This document shows positions 1 through 9,051 of a DNA stretch of 64,000 nt, piece after piece. A program made the translations under genes and the position numbers. Origin of the DNA: Stigmatella ashevillena (lineage in GTDB: Bacteria; Myxococcota; Myxococcia; Myxococcales; Myxococcaceae); contig NZ_JAQNDM010000002.1 of assembly GCF_028368975.1 (NCBI RefSeq), forward strand, positions 2,676,007 through 2,740,006. The letters are read 5' to 3'. Position 1 is the first letter of the stretch. Every line of letters begins with the position of its first letter. A model generated the notes under the pieces. That model worked only from the letters and a program-made list of their open reading frames with translations. It was not told the DNA's origin and made no database searches.

Positions 1-755
1 TCTTCTCCACCGCCCGCGCGGACCTGCCCAGCAGCACGTGGGTCCCCCTGCCGGGCACCCGTCAGGAGGCCGAAAGCATTCAGCGCCTGCTGTCTCAGGC
101 CCAGCTCTTCCTGGGCCCCGAGGCCACCAAGGAGCGGCTTTTCAATCTGTCCACGCCTGGCATCCTCCACCTGGCCACCCATGGCTTCTTTCTCGAGGAT
201 GCCCCTGCCCGCGCGGGCTCCCGCGCCGTGGGCCATTTCGGTGCGCTCGGCGATCCCCCCCTGAAGCCCGTCCCACAGACACCGCTGCTGCGCTCCGGCC
301 TCGCCCTCGCGGGCGCACGCGCCCTGGAACCTGACGGCTCCTCCGCACCTTCTCAGCATCGTCCCGACGCCGCACTTGTCACGGCGCTCGAGCTGGCAGG
401 GCTCAACCTGTGGGGTACCCAGCTCGTCGTCCTCTCCGCCTGCGACACCGGCCGTGGCCAGATCCAACTGGGCCAGGGCGTCCAGGGCCTGCGCCGCTCT
501 CTCGTGGTAGCAGGTGCCGAGACCGTCGTCATGAGCCTCTGGAAGGTCAATGACGACTCCACCCGCCTGCTCATGGAGGCCTACTACCGCAACCTCCTGG
601 CGGGCCAGGGCCGAGCCTTCGCCTTGCACGAGGCCATGCGCTCACTTCGCGCTTCCAGGCCCCATCCCCACGATTGGGCCCCCTTCATCGCCTTGGGCAG
701 CGATGCCCCCCTGCGAGCCATCACTCCCACCACGCCGCATGCACCGCAACATTAG
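1..755 (+). CDS. CHAT-domain caspase-like protease, C-terminal part
   Basis: The frame is open from the window edge to the TAG at 753-755, so the start and any upstream repeats lie outside. About 250 residues are visible. They carry the two CHAT (caspase HetF associated with TPRs) catalytic motifs: a histidine in LHLATHGFF near residue 59, and a cysteine in LSACDTGRG near residue 150. A typical CHAT ending follows (VVMSLWKVNDDSTRLLM, then a helix and DWAPFIALG). CHAT proteins are cysteine peptidases of the caspase/gingipain clan, usually fused to TPR repeats; in bacteria they act as effectors or regulators and some belong to defence systems. No partner gene that would define such a system is visible here. 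The family call is firm, the role is not. Confidence 0.88.
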   Translation, partial: FSTARADLPSSTWVPLPGTRQEAESIQRLLSQAQLFLGPEATKERLFNLSTPGILHLATHGFFLEDAPARAGSRAVGHFGALGDPPLKPVPQTPLLRSGLALAGARALEPDGSSAPSQHRPDAALVTALELAGLNLWGTQLVVLSACDTGRGQIQLGQGVQGLRRSLVVAGAETVVMSLWKVNDDSTRLLMEAYYRNLLAGQGRAFALHEAMRSLRASRPHPHDWAPFIALGSDAPLRAITPTTPHAPQH

Positions 756-1609
756 CCAACTCGTCTCATGGTCCAGACCTCGACCCCTAGATCCCAAGAA
801 CGGCGGGACAACCATCACGGGAACCATCCTCGAACCTGGCCGCATCCGTTTCGATGCTCCGCCAGGCAGCTATCTGGTCAAGAGCGGCTCCACCAGCTAC
901 TTCTCCATTTCGTGGCGCTCGGTGGACGTTAGCGGCAGGCGGTACGGCGTTCCGAAACGGGGCGACGTGTTCTTCCCGACGCCCACCCCCGTGAGCTTCG
1001 ATCTCACTGGGCTCGAGCCAACGCCGGAGCCGCTTTCGTTCTCCGCGCAACGATGCTCAGACGCCGCTGGTGAGGGAACTGTCCTACGGCAACCCCTACC
1101 CCGCCACCTGGGATGCGATCGCCCAGTTCTCCAGCACCTACTCCTTCCACGTCACGAACCATGATGGGAGCCAGACCTATCTGGCCAGCGAGAGCTTCAA
1201 CTCGACAGAGGCGGTGAGCGATCTGACATCGACGCCGGTCCGCCCCCGCATCTCGCTGCCGAGAGAATTCAAGGTGGACGGGATTCTCGCAACCACTCCG
1301 CGGCTACTGGATTCGGCCCCCCCTGCAGACCTGGGAGCCGCCCTCTCTTGGGACGCCGACGAGCTACACGCTGATCATTTCCATCTACGACCCTGACCTG
1401 GGTTTCCTCAACCCGTGAGCCGCATGTACCTGGGCCCCGATGACCACAGCCTGAAGGTGCCGCCCGGACTGCTCGCGCCGGGCCGTAACTACTACCTGCG
1501 GCTCACAGCTCAGACCGCGCCGGGAGCCAACCCGGAGCGGGTGTGGTTCACGCTGGTCGTGCCCTTTTCCAGTGCGACCACTTCCAGCGCGCTGCTCTCA
1601 GTGCAGTAA
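739..1609 (+). pseudogene. Frameshifted remnant of a secreted/hypothetical protein gene
   Basis: A single protein-like sequence can be followed through this stretch only by changing frame three times. One frame covers about 790-1048 (GRIRFDAPPGSYLVKSG and following). A second takes over near 1049 (NDAQTPLVRELSYGN). A third is needed near 1355 (SYTLIISIYDPDLGFLNP), and the second frame returns near 1412 (VSRMYLGPDDHSLKVPPG) to the stop at 1609. The pieces are Pro/Ser/Thr-rich and beta-strand-like, as in myxobacterial extracellular proteins. No signal peptide precedes them, because the upstream DNA is the end of the CHAT gene. The gene is therefore decayed and 5'-truncated, or the assembly has errors. 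Family not recognised. Confidence 0.5.
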
Positions 1610-1642
1610 CGCGCGGCGCTCGCGCTCCCTCGGAGCCACCTC

Positions 1643-3262
1643 TCAGGGCACGGTGTAGAGCCCGACGACGTTCGGATCCAGCGTTGAACTGGAGAGCCGC
1701 AGGCCGGTGGTGCCACTGATGCTCGTGAAGTCGGTGACGCCCAGATCCGCCAGAGAGAACGAGACGGCCCCCAGCTTCGACTGCACCGTGCCCGCCGGGG
1801 TGCCGGTAATGCTCGCCACGCCGCTCGTATAGGAGACGGTCGCCAGCGCGGTGGACGTGTTGCCCGCGGCCGAGGTGGTGAAGTCGCTCGCGAGCAGCGA
1901 CAGCGAGTAGCTGCCCACCGGCTGGTTGGACGCGTTGAGCAGCGTGACGGTGGTGGCGTCGCCCAGCGTCGTGGACGCGGTCGTGCTGTCGACGATGAAG
2001 AAGCGCGTCTTCGAGGTGAAGGCCGTGCTGAACTGGAAGTTGCCCGTGCCCACGTTGTTCGCACCCTCATGGACACCAAGGCCCGAGGCGGCCACGTTAG
2101 CGTTGGCAGGTGTCGAGCCCCGGGAACTGGGCACGTTGGTGCTCGTGATGCCGCTGGCCGTCGCGCCCGTGAGCTGGGTAAAGGTGCCCTCCGCTGTGGT
2201 AAGCGAGGCCAGCTGGGCAATGCCTGTGAGGCTGACCGGGGTACCCGACGTCACCGCGCCCGTGAACGTCGCGCCAGTGACCATCTGGCGCGTGGAGACA
2301 CCTGCCGGAGGGTCGGCCAGCGCAGTAATTTCGTAGGCGATGCGGTGGAGGTTGCCGGCCTCGGTCGCGCTGATGCCCAGCTCCGCTGCCGCGCTGCCCG
2401 AACCCGTGGCCAGGCCCCGGGGATCGACCTGCGTGATCTTCGCGAACAGCACCGCCGCGGACAGGTAGCTTCCGTACTTGCTCGAGTGACGGCTGTCCTG
2501 GTTGCTCCACAGGTTGACCATGCCGGGGGAAATGCCATCGCTGGGATTCGGGTCAGCCACACCCTGCTCGACCGCGCGCATGAAGCCGTCACCCACTCGA
2601 GCGACACCCTTGAAGCCCAGATCCCGGGAGGCCTTGAAGTAGGCGTCGCGCAGGTCGGTCTGCATCGCTTGCAACCCCGCAGTGCCGCTCGGGTAGCCCT
2701 GCGCGCCGACGGATGCGGGCGAGGACCATGTCTCGTACAGGAACAGGTTCGCGGCGGGGTTCTTGGAGAGCACCAGCGCGCGCAGGTTGCGCGCGCTCTC
2801 CGTGAAGGCCGTGGGCGAGCCTCCCCAGGCCGTGGGCAGCGGCGTTGTGCTCTGCTCCTGGAACACGACGGTGTTCCAGGTGGCCTGGCCAATGGTCGCC
2901 GCCTTGTTGGAGTAGTGCCACCCGAGCGTCTGACCACTGGCGGTCTCAAGGCTCACGTTGAACGCGAGGCCGGCCTGCACGGTCAGCTTCTTGAAGACGC
3001 CTGGGATGCCCCCCACGCCAGAGCCGTTCGTGTCGGAGACAGCGGCCTTGTTGTACGAATAGACCGGCTCCTCATTGCCGTGGGTGAAGCTGTTGCCCAC
3101 GAAGAGGATGTTGCCACCGGTGACCGCCGAGGGGGAGTGGCCCAGGTCGTCCCCCAACTCGGACTCGGGAAGGCCCGCGCAGCTTGCGCTGACCGCGAGG
3201 ACGCTACATGCCACCAAGGCAAGCACTCGGGGGTGAGGGGCGGACAACAGAGAGGGGCGCAT
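1643..3262 (-). CDS. Secreted SGNH/GDSL-type hydrolase with C-terminal beta-rich extension
   Basis: A 539-residue exported protein. Residues 1-30 form a signal sequence ending SVLAVSASC; it could be a lipoprotein, but the lipobox is not canonical. The SGNH fold is marked by block I NILFVGNSFT (nucleophile Ser near 58), by SGQTLGWHY and TVVFQEQS in the middle, and by the C-terminal catalytic pair DSRHSS (Asp 256, His 259). Residues ~320-539 are a Thr/Ser/Gly-rich, beta-strand-like extension without a recognised domain. SGNH enzymes are serine esterases or lipases, often acting on acylated polysaccharides. The protein probably acts outside the cell as part of the secretome. It converges with the decayed gene at 739-1609, and no operon partner is seen. 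Confidence 0.8.
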   Translation of the reverse strand: MRPSLLSAPHPRVLALVACSVLAVSASCAGLPESELGDDLGHSPSAVTGGNILFVGNSFTHGNEEPVYSYNKAAVSDTNGSGVGGIPGVFKKLTVQAGLAFNVSLETASGQTLGWHYSNKAATIGQATWNTVVFQEQSTTPLPTAWGGSPTAFTESARNLRALVLSKNPAANLFLYETWSSPASVGAQGYPSGTAGLQAMQTDLRDAYFKASRDLGFKGVARVGDGFMRAVEQGVADPNPSDGISPGMVNLWSNQDSRHSSKYGSYLSAAVLFAKITQVDPRGLATGSGSAAAELGISATEAGNLHRIAYEITALADPPAGVSTRQMVTGATFTGAVTSGTPVSLTGIAQLASLTTAEGTFTQLTGATASGITSTNVPSSRGSTPANANVAASGLGVHEGANNVGTGNFQFSTAFTSKTRFFIVDSTTASTTLGDATTVTLLNASNQPVGSYSLSLLASDFTTSAAGNTSTALATVSYTSGVASITGTPAGTVQSKLGAVSFSLADLGVTDFTSISGTTGLRLSSSTLDPNVVGLYTVP

Positions 3263-3602
3263 GACTTCTCCCTGGCGAGGGTTTGGGTGACGGCACTCGA
3301 TGCTGAGTCAAGGATTTCTGACTATAACAGAATAGGCCGCCAGGTTCACCTCCAACGGAACGGGTACTCAAGCCACGACCTCTCCAGACAGTCCAGACCG
3401 CTGCTCGAGAGGTCTCCTCGCGTGTATTGCACTGTGGCCAGCGAGTCAGCATTGGCAGTCCAAGCAAATGGCCTAGAGCCAGTGTTCTGCGATTGCCTTC
3501 GCTTGAAATCTCAGAAAAGCATGTAATCCTGTTCTAAATCTGAGTATGCTCCAGCCTGTTTCTCGGGTGAGCCCCGAAGTTCGAACGTGAGGAAACTCTA
3601 CG
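3263..3602. other. Divergent intergenic region, no gene seen
   Basis: These 340 bases separate two genes read outward. The base composition is noticeably more AT-rich than the flanking genes, as expected for two divergent promoters. I found no convincing pair of -35/-10 boxes and no coding potential. A ribosome-binding site (GTGAGGA, near 3585) serves the gene starting at 3603. Confidence 0.5.
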
Positions 3603-4154
3603 ATGCTGAGACATGCGATTGTGGTGATGGGGATGTTCGTCGTTGGTGCTTCGTTGCTCCCGGCCACCGCCGAGGCCCAGCCTGTCCTCATTCAACGCTG
3701 TGCAGCCGACAGCCTGAACTTCGCGCAAATCCAGCAGCGCATCGAGCTGGTGCGCTGGTGTGCGCTGACCCGCAACGTCCACGCTCCAGACTGGACCTGT
3801 CCCTCCGACTACAGCGAGTCAAACGCCAACACCAATCCCCTTGGCAAAAATGCCTATCTCGCCCCTTCGGGAGGGATCAATGCCACCTACATCAATCTCC
3901 TGTATTTGAGCGGAGGCATCTCCTACATGGTGGACGCAGACGGCTACTGCAAGTGGAGCAAGCCTGTCAGCCGCCAGAAAATGCGGCCGCTCTACCCCGT
4001 CTATGGCAGCCAGGCCGACCTCACGAACCCCAATAACCGGCAGCTCTTCTTTCACCCCACACAGTTCAGCTGCACCCTGTACCTAGACAAGAACGGGACA
4101 CAGCCGGCAACAGGCTACGACTTCTATATCAACGGCTTCTGCGAGAGTGCTTAA
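3603..4154 (+). CDS. Small secreted protein of unknown function
   Basis: 183 residues with a clear Sec signal peptide: a hydrophobic run at residues 5-18 and a cleavage site around ATAEAQ. The mature part has about six cysteines, many Asn/Tyr/Thr residues and no recognised catalytic motif. The even cysteine spacing suggests a disulfide-stabilised extracellular domain. The ATG at 3603 is chosen because a purine-rich GTGAGGA precedes it. The last codons and the stop lie in a 22-bp near-tandem duplication (4131-4174), so the present C-terminus may be recent. The following lipoprotein gene is 53 bases downstream on the same strand, so the two may be co-transcribed. Confidence 0.65.
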   Translation: MLRHAIVVMGMFVVGASLLPATAEAQPVLIQRCAADSLNFAQIQQRIELVRWCALTRNVHAPDWTCPSDYSESNANTNPLGKNAYLAPSGGINATYINLLYLSGGISYMVDADGYCKWSKPVSRQKMRPLYPVYGSQADLTNPNNRQLFFHPTQFSCTLYLDKNGTQPATGYDFYINGFCESA

Positions 4155-4174
4155 CGGCTTCTGCGAAGACGCAT
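4131..4174. repeat. 22-bp near-tandem duplication over a stop codon
   Basis: AACGGCTTCTGCGA occurs at 4131-4144 and again at 4153-4166, giving a 22-bp period. The unit is not a multiple of three. The second copy supplies the stop codon of the secreted protein and then continues out of frame, which suggests a small slippage event that reset the C-terminus. Confidence 0.6.
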
Positions 4175-4207
4175 CCCAAACGGACTTCATCAGAACAGGT
4201 CATCTCC

Positions 4208-4969
4208 ATGTCTCGATATCGTGCAGTGTCCCTGTCGTGTCTGGCCTGGATGTCCGGGCTCATCTTGGCGGCCTGCGGTGTGCCAGAAAGCGGGGGTCCT
4301 GAGTCAGAAGAGGCATCCCCGGGAACAATGGAATCGGCGCTCTGCGCCGGCCTGAGCGTCACGTCGCTGTCGGCCACCGACGTCAGTTCCTACGGGGGAG
4401 ACTTGGCCGGAATGGGCCTGTGGAGCGTGTCAACATTCTCCAACGCCGTGCGACTGGAGTACTGGGTGGATGGCACGCTACGCGCCTACGACGAGCGCCC
4501 CGGCAACTCAGGCACCTGGTACCACAGCAACAACGGGATGGGCTGCGGTAACCACACCTTCGAGGTGCGTGCCTATCCCATGGTCATTGATAGCAACAAC
4601 AACAAGACCGTCTGCACGAGCGGCCTGCGCACCGCCACGCGAAGTGTTCCCCAAAGCTGCCCGAGTGCCGCCGTCTCCTGCCAACGCAGCTCCTCCAACT
4701 GGATTACCTGCACCGGTGGGGGTAGCGGTGGTGCGGGCTCTCCCACGCCCTCATGGCGGCAGTATGGCACTGCGTCGGATGGGACGTGGGTCGACACCGG
4801 CTGGAGTTCGGGCGGTGAGTGGAGTGCCAACTTCTTCTGTGTCGAGACCTACGTCTTCTCCCCTGCCGACATTTTCAGCATCGAATTCTCCGTGATCGAC
4901 ATGAGCGGCATGGCGTCTCTCCCCAGTTCGAGCCAGAGCTTCGTCTGCGAGCCAGGGGTCTGGTTCTGA
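4208..4969 (+). CDS. Putative lipoprotein, unknown function
   Basis: 253 residues. A lipoprotein signal peptide ends LILAAC (Cys 22), and an acidic Pro/Ser/Gly-rich linker follows. The rest shows two parts. Residues ~48-150 are an Ig-like, cysteine-containing segment (VRLEYWVDGTLRAYDE and MGCGNHTFEVRAYP are visible). Residues ~180-253 are a Trp/Ser-rich segment with cysteines after a GGGSGGAGS linker. This layout is common in myxobacterial outer-surface proteins. No catalytic motif is recognised. It starts 53 bases after the previous secreted-protein gene and may form a two-gene unit with it. Confidence 0.65.
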   Translation: MSRYRAVSLSCLAWMSGLILAACGVPESGGPESEEASPGTMESALCAGLSVTSLSATDVSSYGGDLAGMGLWSVSTFSNAVRLEYWVDGTLRAYDERPGNSGTWYHSNNGMGCGNHTFEVRAYPMVIDSNNNKTVCTSGLRTATRSVPQSCPSAAVSCQRSSSNWITCTGGGSGGAGSPTPSWRQYGTASDGTWVDTGWSSGGEWSANFFCVETYVFSPADIFSIEFSVIDMSGMASLPSSSQSFVCEPGVWF

Positions 4970-5100
4970 GCCTGACCTGATCCCTGCCGAGGGCCGCCCC
5001 CGTCGCTTCTCCGGCGCCACAGGGGCGTTGAGCCCGGTGGGCGACGAGACCGCCGCTCTGCCTGATATGCTGGCGGGCTCACTTTTCATGAGCCACCACC

Positions 5101-5877
5101 TCAAAGCGCCGATGGCGGCTCCTCAAGGAACGCCAGCGCCGTGCGCACGAAGGCCTCACGGTGCTCCCCGAAGATGGGACAATGGCCTCCGCCAGGGACG
5201 ACCCACAAACGGGACGCGGGAATGGCGCGACACAGTTCGACCGACAACTCGAGCGGATAGAGCGGGTCCTGGTCCCCTTGGACGAGCAGCGTCGGCGCGC
5301 GCACCGTGCCCAGCAGCGGCGGCGTGAAACTCATGTCGTCGAAGCTGTCTGCGAAGCCTCGTCCGTGGCGCCAAAGCGCGCGAATCTGCGCGTCCCCGTG
5401 CATGTGCTTCGAGCGCATGTCCGCCCACTCTGCCTCGGAGCGCGACGCCTCGGTGAAGGTGGTCATGATGCGGCGCGCCTGCGCGGGGTAGTACGGCGTG
5501 CTGGAGACGAGCACCATCCGCTCCACGCGGCCCGGAGCGCGCGTCGCGACATGCAGCAGCGTGTTGCCACCCAAGCTCATGCCGATGGCGCGGAACCGCT
5601 CGAGTTCCAGCGAGTCCAGGAGCGAGAGGACGTCCACCGCGCACTGGCGCGTGGTGAAGTCCTCCGACGGATTGTCGCTCCAGCCGTGGCCTCGCAGGTC
5701 GGGGATGACGAGTCGGTACTGGCGGCCAAGCGCGTCCAGGTCAAACACGTGGTCCCAGTCCGCGCCCGTCCCGGTAAAACCGTGGAGGAGGACGAGAGGA
5801 GGCCCCTCGCCCAGCAGCGTGTAGTGCATCCCCAGACCCTTGAGCGTAACCGTGCGCAGGTCTCCCGTCGTGTTCAT
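5101..5877 (-). CDS. Alpha/beta-hydrolase fold enzyme
   Basis: 258 residues from the ATG at 5877, which has GGAGG six bases upstream; longer in-frame starts lack this and extend into non-coding-looking sequence. The fold is plain: LVLLHGFTGTG forms the oxyanion strand, GMSLGGN holds the nucleophile Ser 101, GDQDPLYP the acid Asp 204 and GGGHCPIF the base His 232. The order and spacing fit esterases, lipases and C-C hydrolases of the MhpC/BioH type, but the substrate cannot be read from sequence. There is no signal peptide, so it is probably cytoplasmic. It lies 158 bases downstream of the Dyp peroxidase on the same strand and might share its transcript. Confidence 0.85.
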   Translation of the reverse strand: MNTTGDLRTVTLKGLGMHYTLLGEGPPLVLLHGFTGTGADWDHVFDLDALGRQYRLVIPDLRGHGWSDNPSEDFTTRQCAVDVLSLLDSLELERFRAIGMSLGGNTLLHVATRAPGRVERMVLVSSTPYYPAQARRIMTTFTEASRSEAEWADMRSKHMHGDAQIRALWRHGRGFADSFDDMSFTPPLLGTVRAPTLLVQGDQDPLYPLELSVELCRAIPASRLWVVPGGGHCPIFGEHREAFVRTALAFLEEPPSAL

Positions 5878-6035
5878 CTCATGCCTCCCGTGAGGGACCG
5901 GAGGAGTTCCGGTCGCGCGGGGAAGTACGGGAGACACTGTCCGGGCTGGACGTCGCGGCGCGAGACGAGTGCTCCGACGGAGACTGCGTCCAGCCCCTGT
6001 CCAGGGCCGTCTCCCATCGCCTGGGAGACGGCCCT

Positions 6036-7493
6036 TCACGACGCCAGAAAGCGCAGGGCCTGAATTCCTGGCAGGAAGAAATAGCCCCCTCCCCGGACGT
6101 GGACGAAGCGAGGCAGGCCCTTGATGTGATGGCGCATCGGCTCGGCGGGGATCGTCACCGAGTGCTCCGCGAGGCGCGAGCCCTCACGTTCCGGATCATG
6201 GTTGGCCCCGAGGATGGGGTCCCGGCTGTCGTAGTGGCCTCCGAACTTGGGATTGTTCACCCAGCTCTGCTGGATGAACTCGAACTGGCGTTGGATGTTC
6301 GCGTTGAGCGCGATGAACACAACCCCCTCCTCACCGTCGTCGCTCTGGTAGGGCCGTCCGCGCCGGATGATGAGATGCCGGTCTGCGACCTTCAGAGACT
6401 CTTTCGGGTCTCCGATGAGCCCATCTCTCGGGTTGCTCCGACGGATATGGGCGCCGATGGGACACCGCAGCCCTCGCGGATCCTCTTTGTACATGAACGC
6501 GTTGATACGCTCGGGATCCTTCGCGAGCTTCGCGTCGTCCTTTTCCGGGCTCAGGACCAGTGGCGCACCGCTGCGCCAACGCCCCATCATCTTGGCCGCC
6601 AGCAACTCGCCCTCCGGGTCCTTGGGGTCCTGACTGTGCGCCTTCAGGAAGTGTTTGAAGGCTCCCACATCCTGGCGCAGCTTGCGCAGGACGAGGTAGG
6701 TGCCATTGCGTCCCAGGTCCTTGAATGACGGGGAGCCCTGGCTCGAAGGCAGGAGCCCGTGGGGGTCCCTCTCCGCAGGAACTCTGGGGGTCAAAGGCAA
6801 CTGCCCATACGCGTTCTCATAGCCGAGAATGAACTCTCCAGCCTTGATGGGCTGGGTCTGCCCATGCCTCCTCTGGGTCCCCTCGATGCAGGGTTGGGTG
6901 ATGCCATCCCGAAAGCCAAACGGCTCCACGAAGCCGCCTTGGTCCGACGCCGCCTTCAGATATGCATCCTGGGCGAAGACCTCGCGCAGGCCGTGCGCTT
7001 TGTAGCGCTTGCGGTGTTCCTCATGGAAAGCCTGGAGCCTCTCCAGGTGCTTTCGGTCCCCCTGCGTGAGGAGCATGAGGACGATGTGGATCTCCTTCGA
7101 CTTGCCCGATCCACCGAACTCCCAGCGGGTTGGCGCGCTCGCGCCCGTGTCGCCCAGGGACCGGGCCCGATAGTCCTGAGCCATGCCCTCCACGAACTCG
7201 GGTGAGAAAGAGTTCATCTCCTGCCGGCTGAGCCCAAGCCGTTTCAACCCCTTCGCGGTGAAGGCGATGTGCAGCACCTGCTTGGGCAGTTCATGCCGTA
7301 GACAGGCCTTTTTGAAGGCCCGCTGGGTGAGCACTTCCTCCGCTTCCACGAACTCCTTCAACCACGCCTTGGCGTTGGCTACGTCCGCGTGGGTCTTCCC
7401 TACCTGGAGGAAGATGTAGCGCGTGACGTGCAAATCCCCATACCCTCCGAAGATCAACGCCTGGATGTCCTGTTCTTCTAAATGCCCCTTCAT
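6036..7493 (-). CDS. Dyp-type heme peroxidase
   Basis: 485 residues. The family signature GFRDG (residues 193-197, with the distal catalytic Asp) and the downstream GAHIRRSNPRDG with proximal heme ligand His 349 are both intact. The fold is two ferredoxin-like (dimeric alpha-beta barrel) halves. At this length, with several insertions, the protein resembles the longer Dyp classes rather than the ~300-residue encapsulin-linked ones. It has neither a Tat signal nor an encapsulin-targeting tail. It would oxidise phenolics, dyes or porphyrin-like substrates with peroxide. The gene starts 25 bases after the stop of the protein encoded at 7519-9051, so the two are almost certainly one operon. Confidence 0.9.
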   Translation of the reverse strand: MKGHLEEQDIQALIFGGYGDLHVTRYIFLQVGKTHADVANAKAWLKEFVEAEEVLTQRAFKKACLRHELPKQVLHIAFTAKGLKRLGLSRQEMNSFSPEFVEGMAQDYRARSLGDTGASAPTRWEFGGSGKSKEIHIVLMLLTQGDRKHLERLQAFHEEHRKRYKAHGLREVFAQDAYLKAASDQGGFVEPFGFRDGITQPCIEGTQRRHGQTQPIKAGEFILGYENAYGQLPLTPRVPAERDPHGLLPSSQGSPSFKDLGRNGTYLVLRKLRQDVGAFKHFLKAHSQDPKDPEGELLAAKMMGRWRSGAPLVLSPEKDDAKLAKDPERINAFMYKEDPRGLRCPIGAHIRRSNPRDGLIGDPKESLKVADRHLIIRRGRPYQSDDGEEGVVFIALNANIQRQFEFIQQSWVNNPKFGGHYDSRDPILGANHDPEREGSRLAEHSVTIPAEPMRHHIKGLPRFVHVRGGGYFFLPGIQALRFLAS

Positions 7494-7518
7494 CGAAATC
7501 TCCCATCCCCGTGCGCTG

Positions 7519-9051
7519 CTATAGGCGCTGCAGCCAATCCTTCGCCGACCTCGCGGACAGGCGCGTCTTCACCTTCGAGCAGATTTCTCTGTCATTGAGG
7601 ATGTTGGAGACGCTCATGTCTGGGTTCCGGCTGAACCATGCCTCGGTGTAGACCTGAGCCTGACGAACCCAGTGCTTGAAGGCATCCTCGCGGGCCGCCC
7701 CCAGTTCGAGCCGAGGAATCCGTAGCTTCTTCCACTGGATCCAGGGAACCCAGTGCGTCCGGGGGAAACCCTCGGTGTTGCACCAGATGCTGGTGAGCCC
7801 AATGCTGGCCCTGTCCACGAAGTTGCCGAGATAGTCCTCCCAGCTCCCGTCGTAGTTGCTAAAGAAGAGCAGGCGGTATTTCTTGCGAGTCCCTCTCGCA
7901 CCGTTGTCTTCCTCGTCCGGAAGGAAAACCCAACGCGCGAAGTGGATGCCCTGGATGCCTCCGAGCTCACCCTCGGCGAAATAGTGATTCGCCCAATAGC
8001 GCCAGATCCCCAGCGACAGCCTGAGCAGGTGCGGCCGCAGAAGACCTGACTTGAGTTCCACGAGATGGGTGAGCTGGTTCTGCCCCCCATGGTCCTCCAA
8101 CTTGCGCAACTGGCGCTGAGCCTCCAGTTCCTTCTCCTGGTACGCCGCCATCATCGCCTCGGGACTGCCTTTTTTCGCTGCCTGCCGCCCTTCCCAGAGA
8201 TCCAAGCCCACCAGAACCGCGCCCGTGGGGATGGCCACTGGCAGCGCGAGCGCGCCCAGGCCATAGCGCACGGGCCGCGTCCGCTGGAGCCGCTTCAGCC
8301 CCCTCTCCCACTTGGAGCCGCGCCGCGGCACGCGCTGCTTCTCCGCGGTCCCCAGAGTGCTGGCCACCTGCCGGGTCTGCGTCTGCTCAAGGTTTTCCAG
8401 GTGCTGCCGGATGTCCCTGTGGAGTTGGACCGCCTCCTGCCCCTGCCGGGTGGGGGGAAGCGACGCATACCGCTTCGACAACTCCATGCTCCGGGCGGCC
8501 GTGGGCCAACGGCGGGCGAGAAACTGGCGGATGTGCCCGTACGTCCGGGCGGCATCGCTGATCTCCTCAACGGTCAGGTCCGGGTAACCTTGAAAGAAGA
8601 GCTTTTCCTTCACCGCGTGGTCGAGCAGGTAGCTCTTGAGTGTCTCGTCCGAGTCCCTGACCGAGAGGGACGGCTCGCCATAGGCGTAGACGCACGCCTT
8701 CAGCGTGTCTCCAATCGCGCCGACGAGTTCATCCAGGAATTCCCCCGCGGTACCGTCAAAGTTGGCCTCGAAGGCCAGCAGCCAGCGGCTCTCTTGCCTC
8801 TCTCCGCCTTGCGGACCTGGGAGAGTGACCCAGCGTAGGAAGTGCGTGGCCCTCAACCCCTTGAGCTGACAGCCCGGAGGGCCACGGACTTCCTGACCGA
8901 TCTTCTTCAGCTCGGCCTCCAACAGATGCCTGGTCCCAGACCGGATGGGCACAACCACCGTCAATGCGTTCTTCCGCTTGGCCACACGGCCCCTTGCACG
9001 AGCCCGTGGAAGCTTCGAAACCTTCCAAGCAGTCGTGTTTCCCATGCGCAC
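7519..9051 (-). CDS. Two-copy alpha+beta domain protein paired with Dyp peroxidase
   Basis: 510 residues, no recognised enzyme motif. The N-terminus is basic. Two regions resemble each other. Residues ~65-125 hold THFLRWVTLPG, LLAFEANFDG, FLDELVG and YAYGEP. Residues ~365-435 hold IHFARWVFLPD, LLFFSNYDG, YLGNFVDRA and CNTEGFP. The match in order and spacing indicates an internal duplication. The pattern (short strand, RWV, a strand with FxxNxDG, a helix) is reminiscent of ferredoxin-like barrels, the fold of the neighbouring peroxidase. A helical, partly hydrophobic segment (~270-330) joins the halves. The tight spacing upstream of the Dyp gene suggests a partner, scaffold or substrate-delivery protein; that role is inference. 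Confidence 0.7.
   Translation of the reverse strand: MRMGNTTAWKVSKLPRARARGRVAKRKNALTVVVPIRSGTRHLLEAELKKIGQEVRGPPGCQLKGLRATHFLRWVTLPGPQGGERQESRWLLAFEANFDGTAGEFLDELVGAIGDTLKACVYAYGEPSLSVRDSDETLKSYLLDHAVKEKLFFQGYPDLTVEEISDAARTYGHIRQFLARRWPTAARSMELSKRYASLPPTRQGQEAVQLHRDIRQHLENLEQTQTRQVASTLGTAEKQRVPRRGSKWERGLKRLQRTRPVRYGLGALALPVAIPTGAVLVGLDLWEGRQAAKKGSPEAMMAAYQEKELEAQRQLRKLEDHGGQNQLTHLVELKSGLLRPHLLRLSLGIWRYWANHYFAEGELGGIQGIHFARWVFLPDEEDNGARGTRKKYRLLFFSNYDGSWEDYLGNFVDRASIGLTSIWCNTEGFPRTHWVPWIQWKKLRIPRLELGAAREDAFKHWVRQAQVYTEAWFSRNPDMSVSNILNDREICSKVKTRLSARSAKDWLQRL

Noticed and set aside
3290-3350. TTGACT and TATAGT near the SGNH hydrolase as a promoter
   Set aside because: On the coding strand the TATAGT-like box lies upstream of the TTGACT-like box, the wrong order for a sigma-70 promoter.
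5878-6039. N-terminal extension of the alpha/beta hydrolase to position 6039
   Set aside because: It is Arg/Pro-rich, lacks a ribosome site and would overlap the Dyp peroxidase stop, whereas the ATG at 5877 has GGAGG at proper distance.
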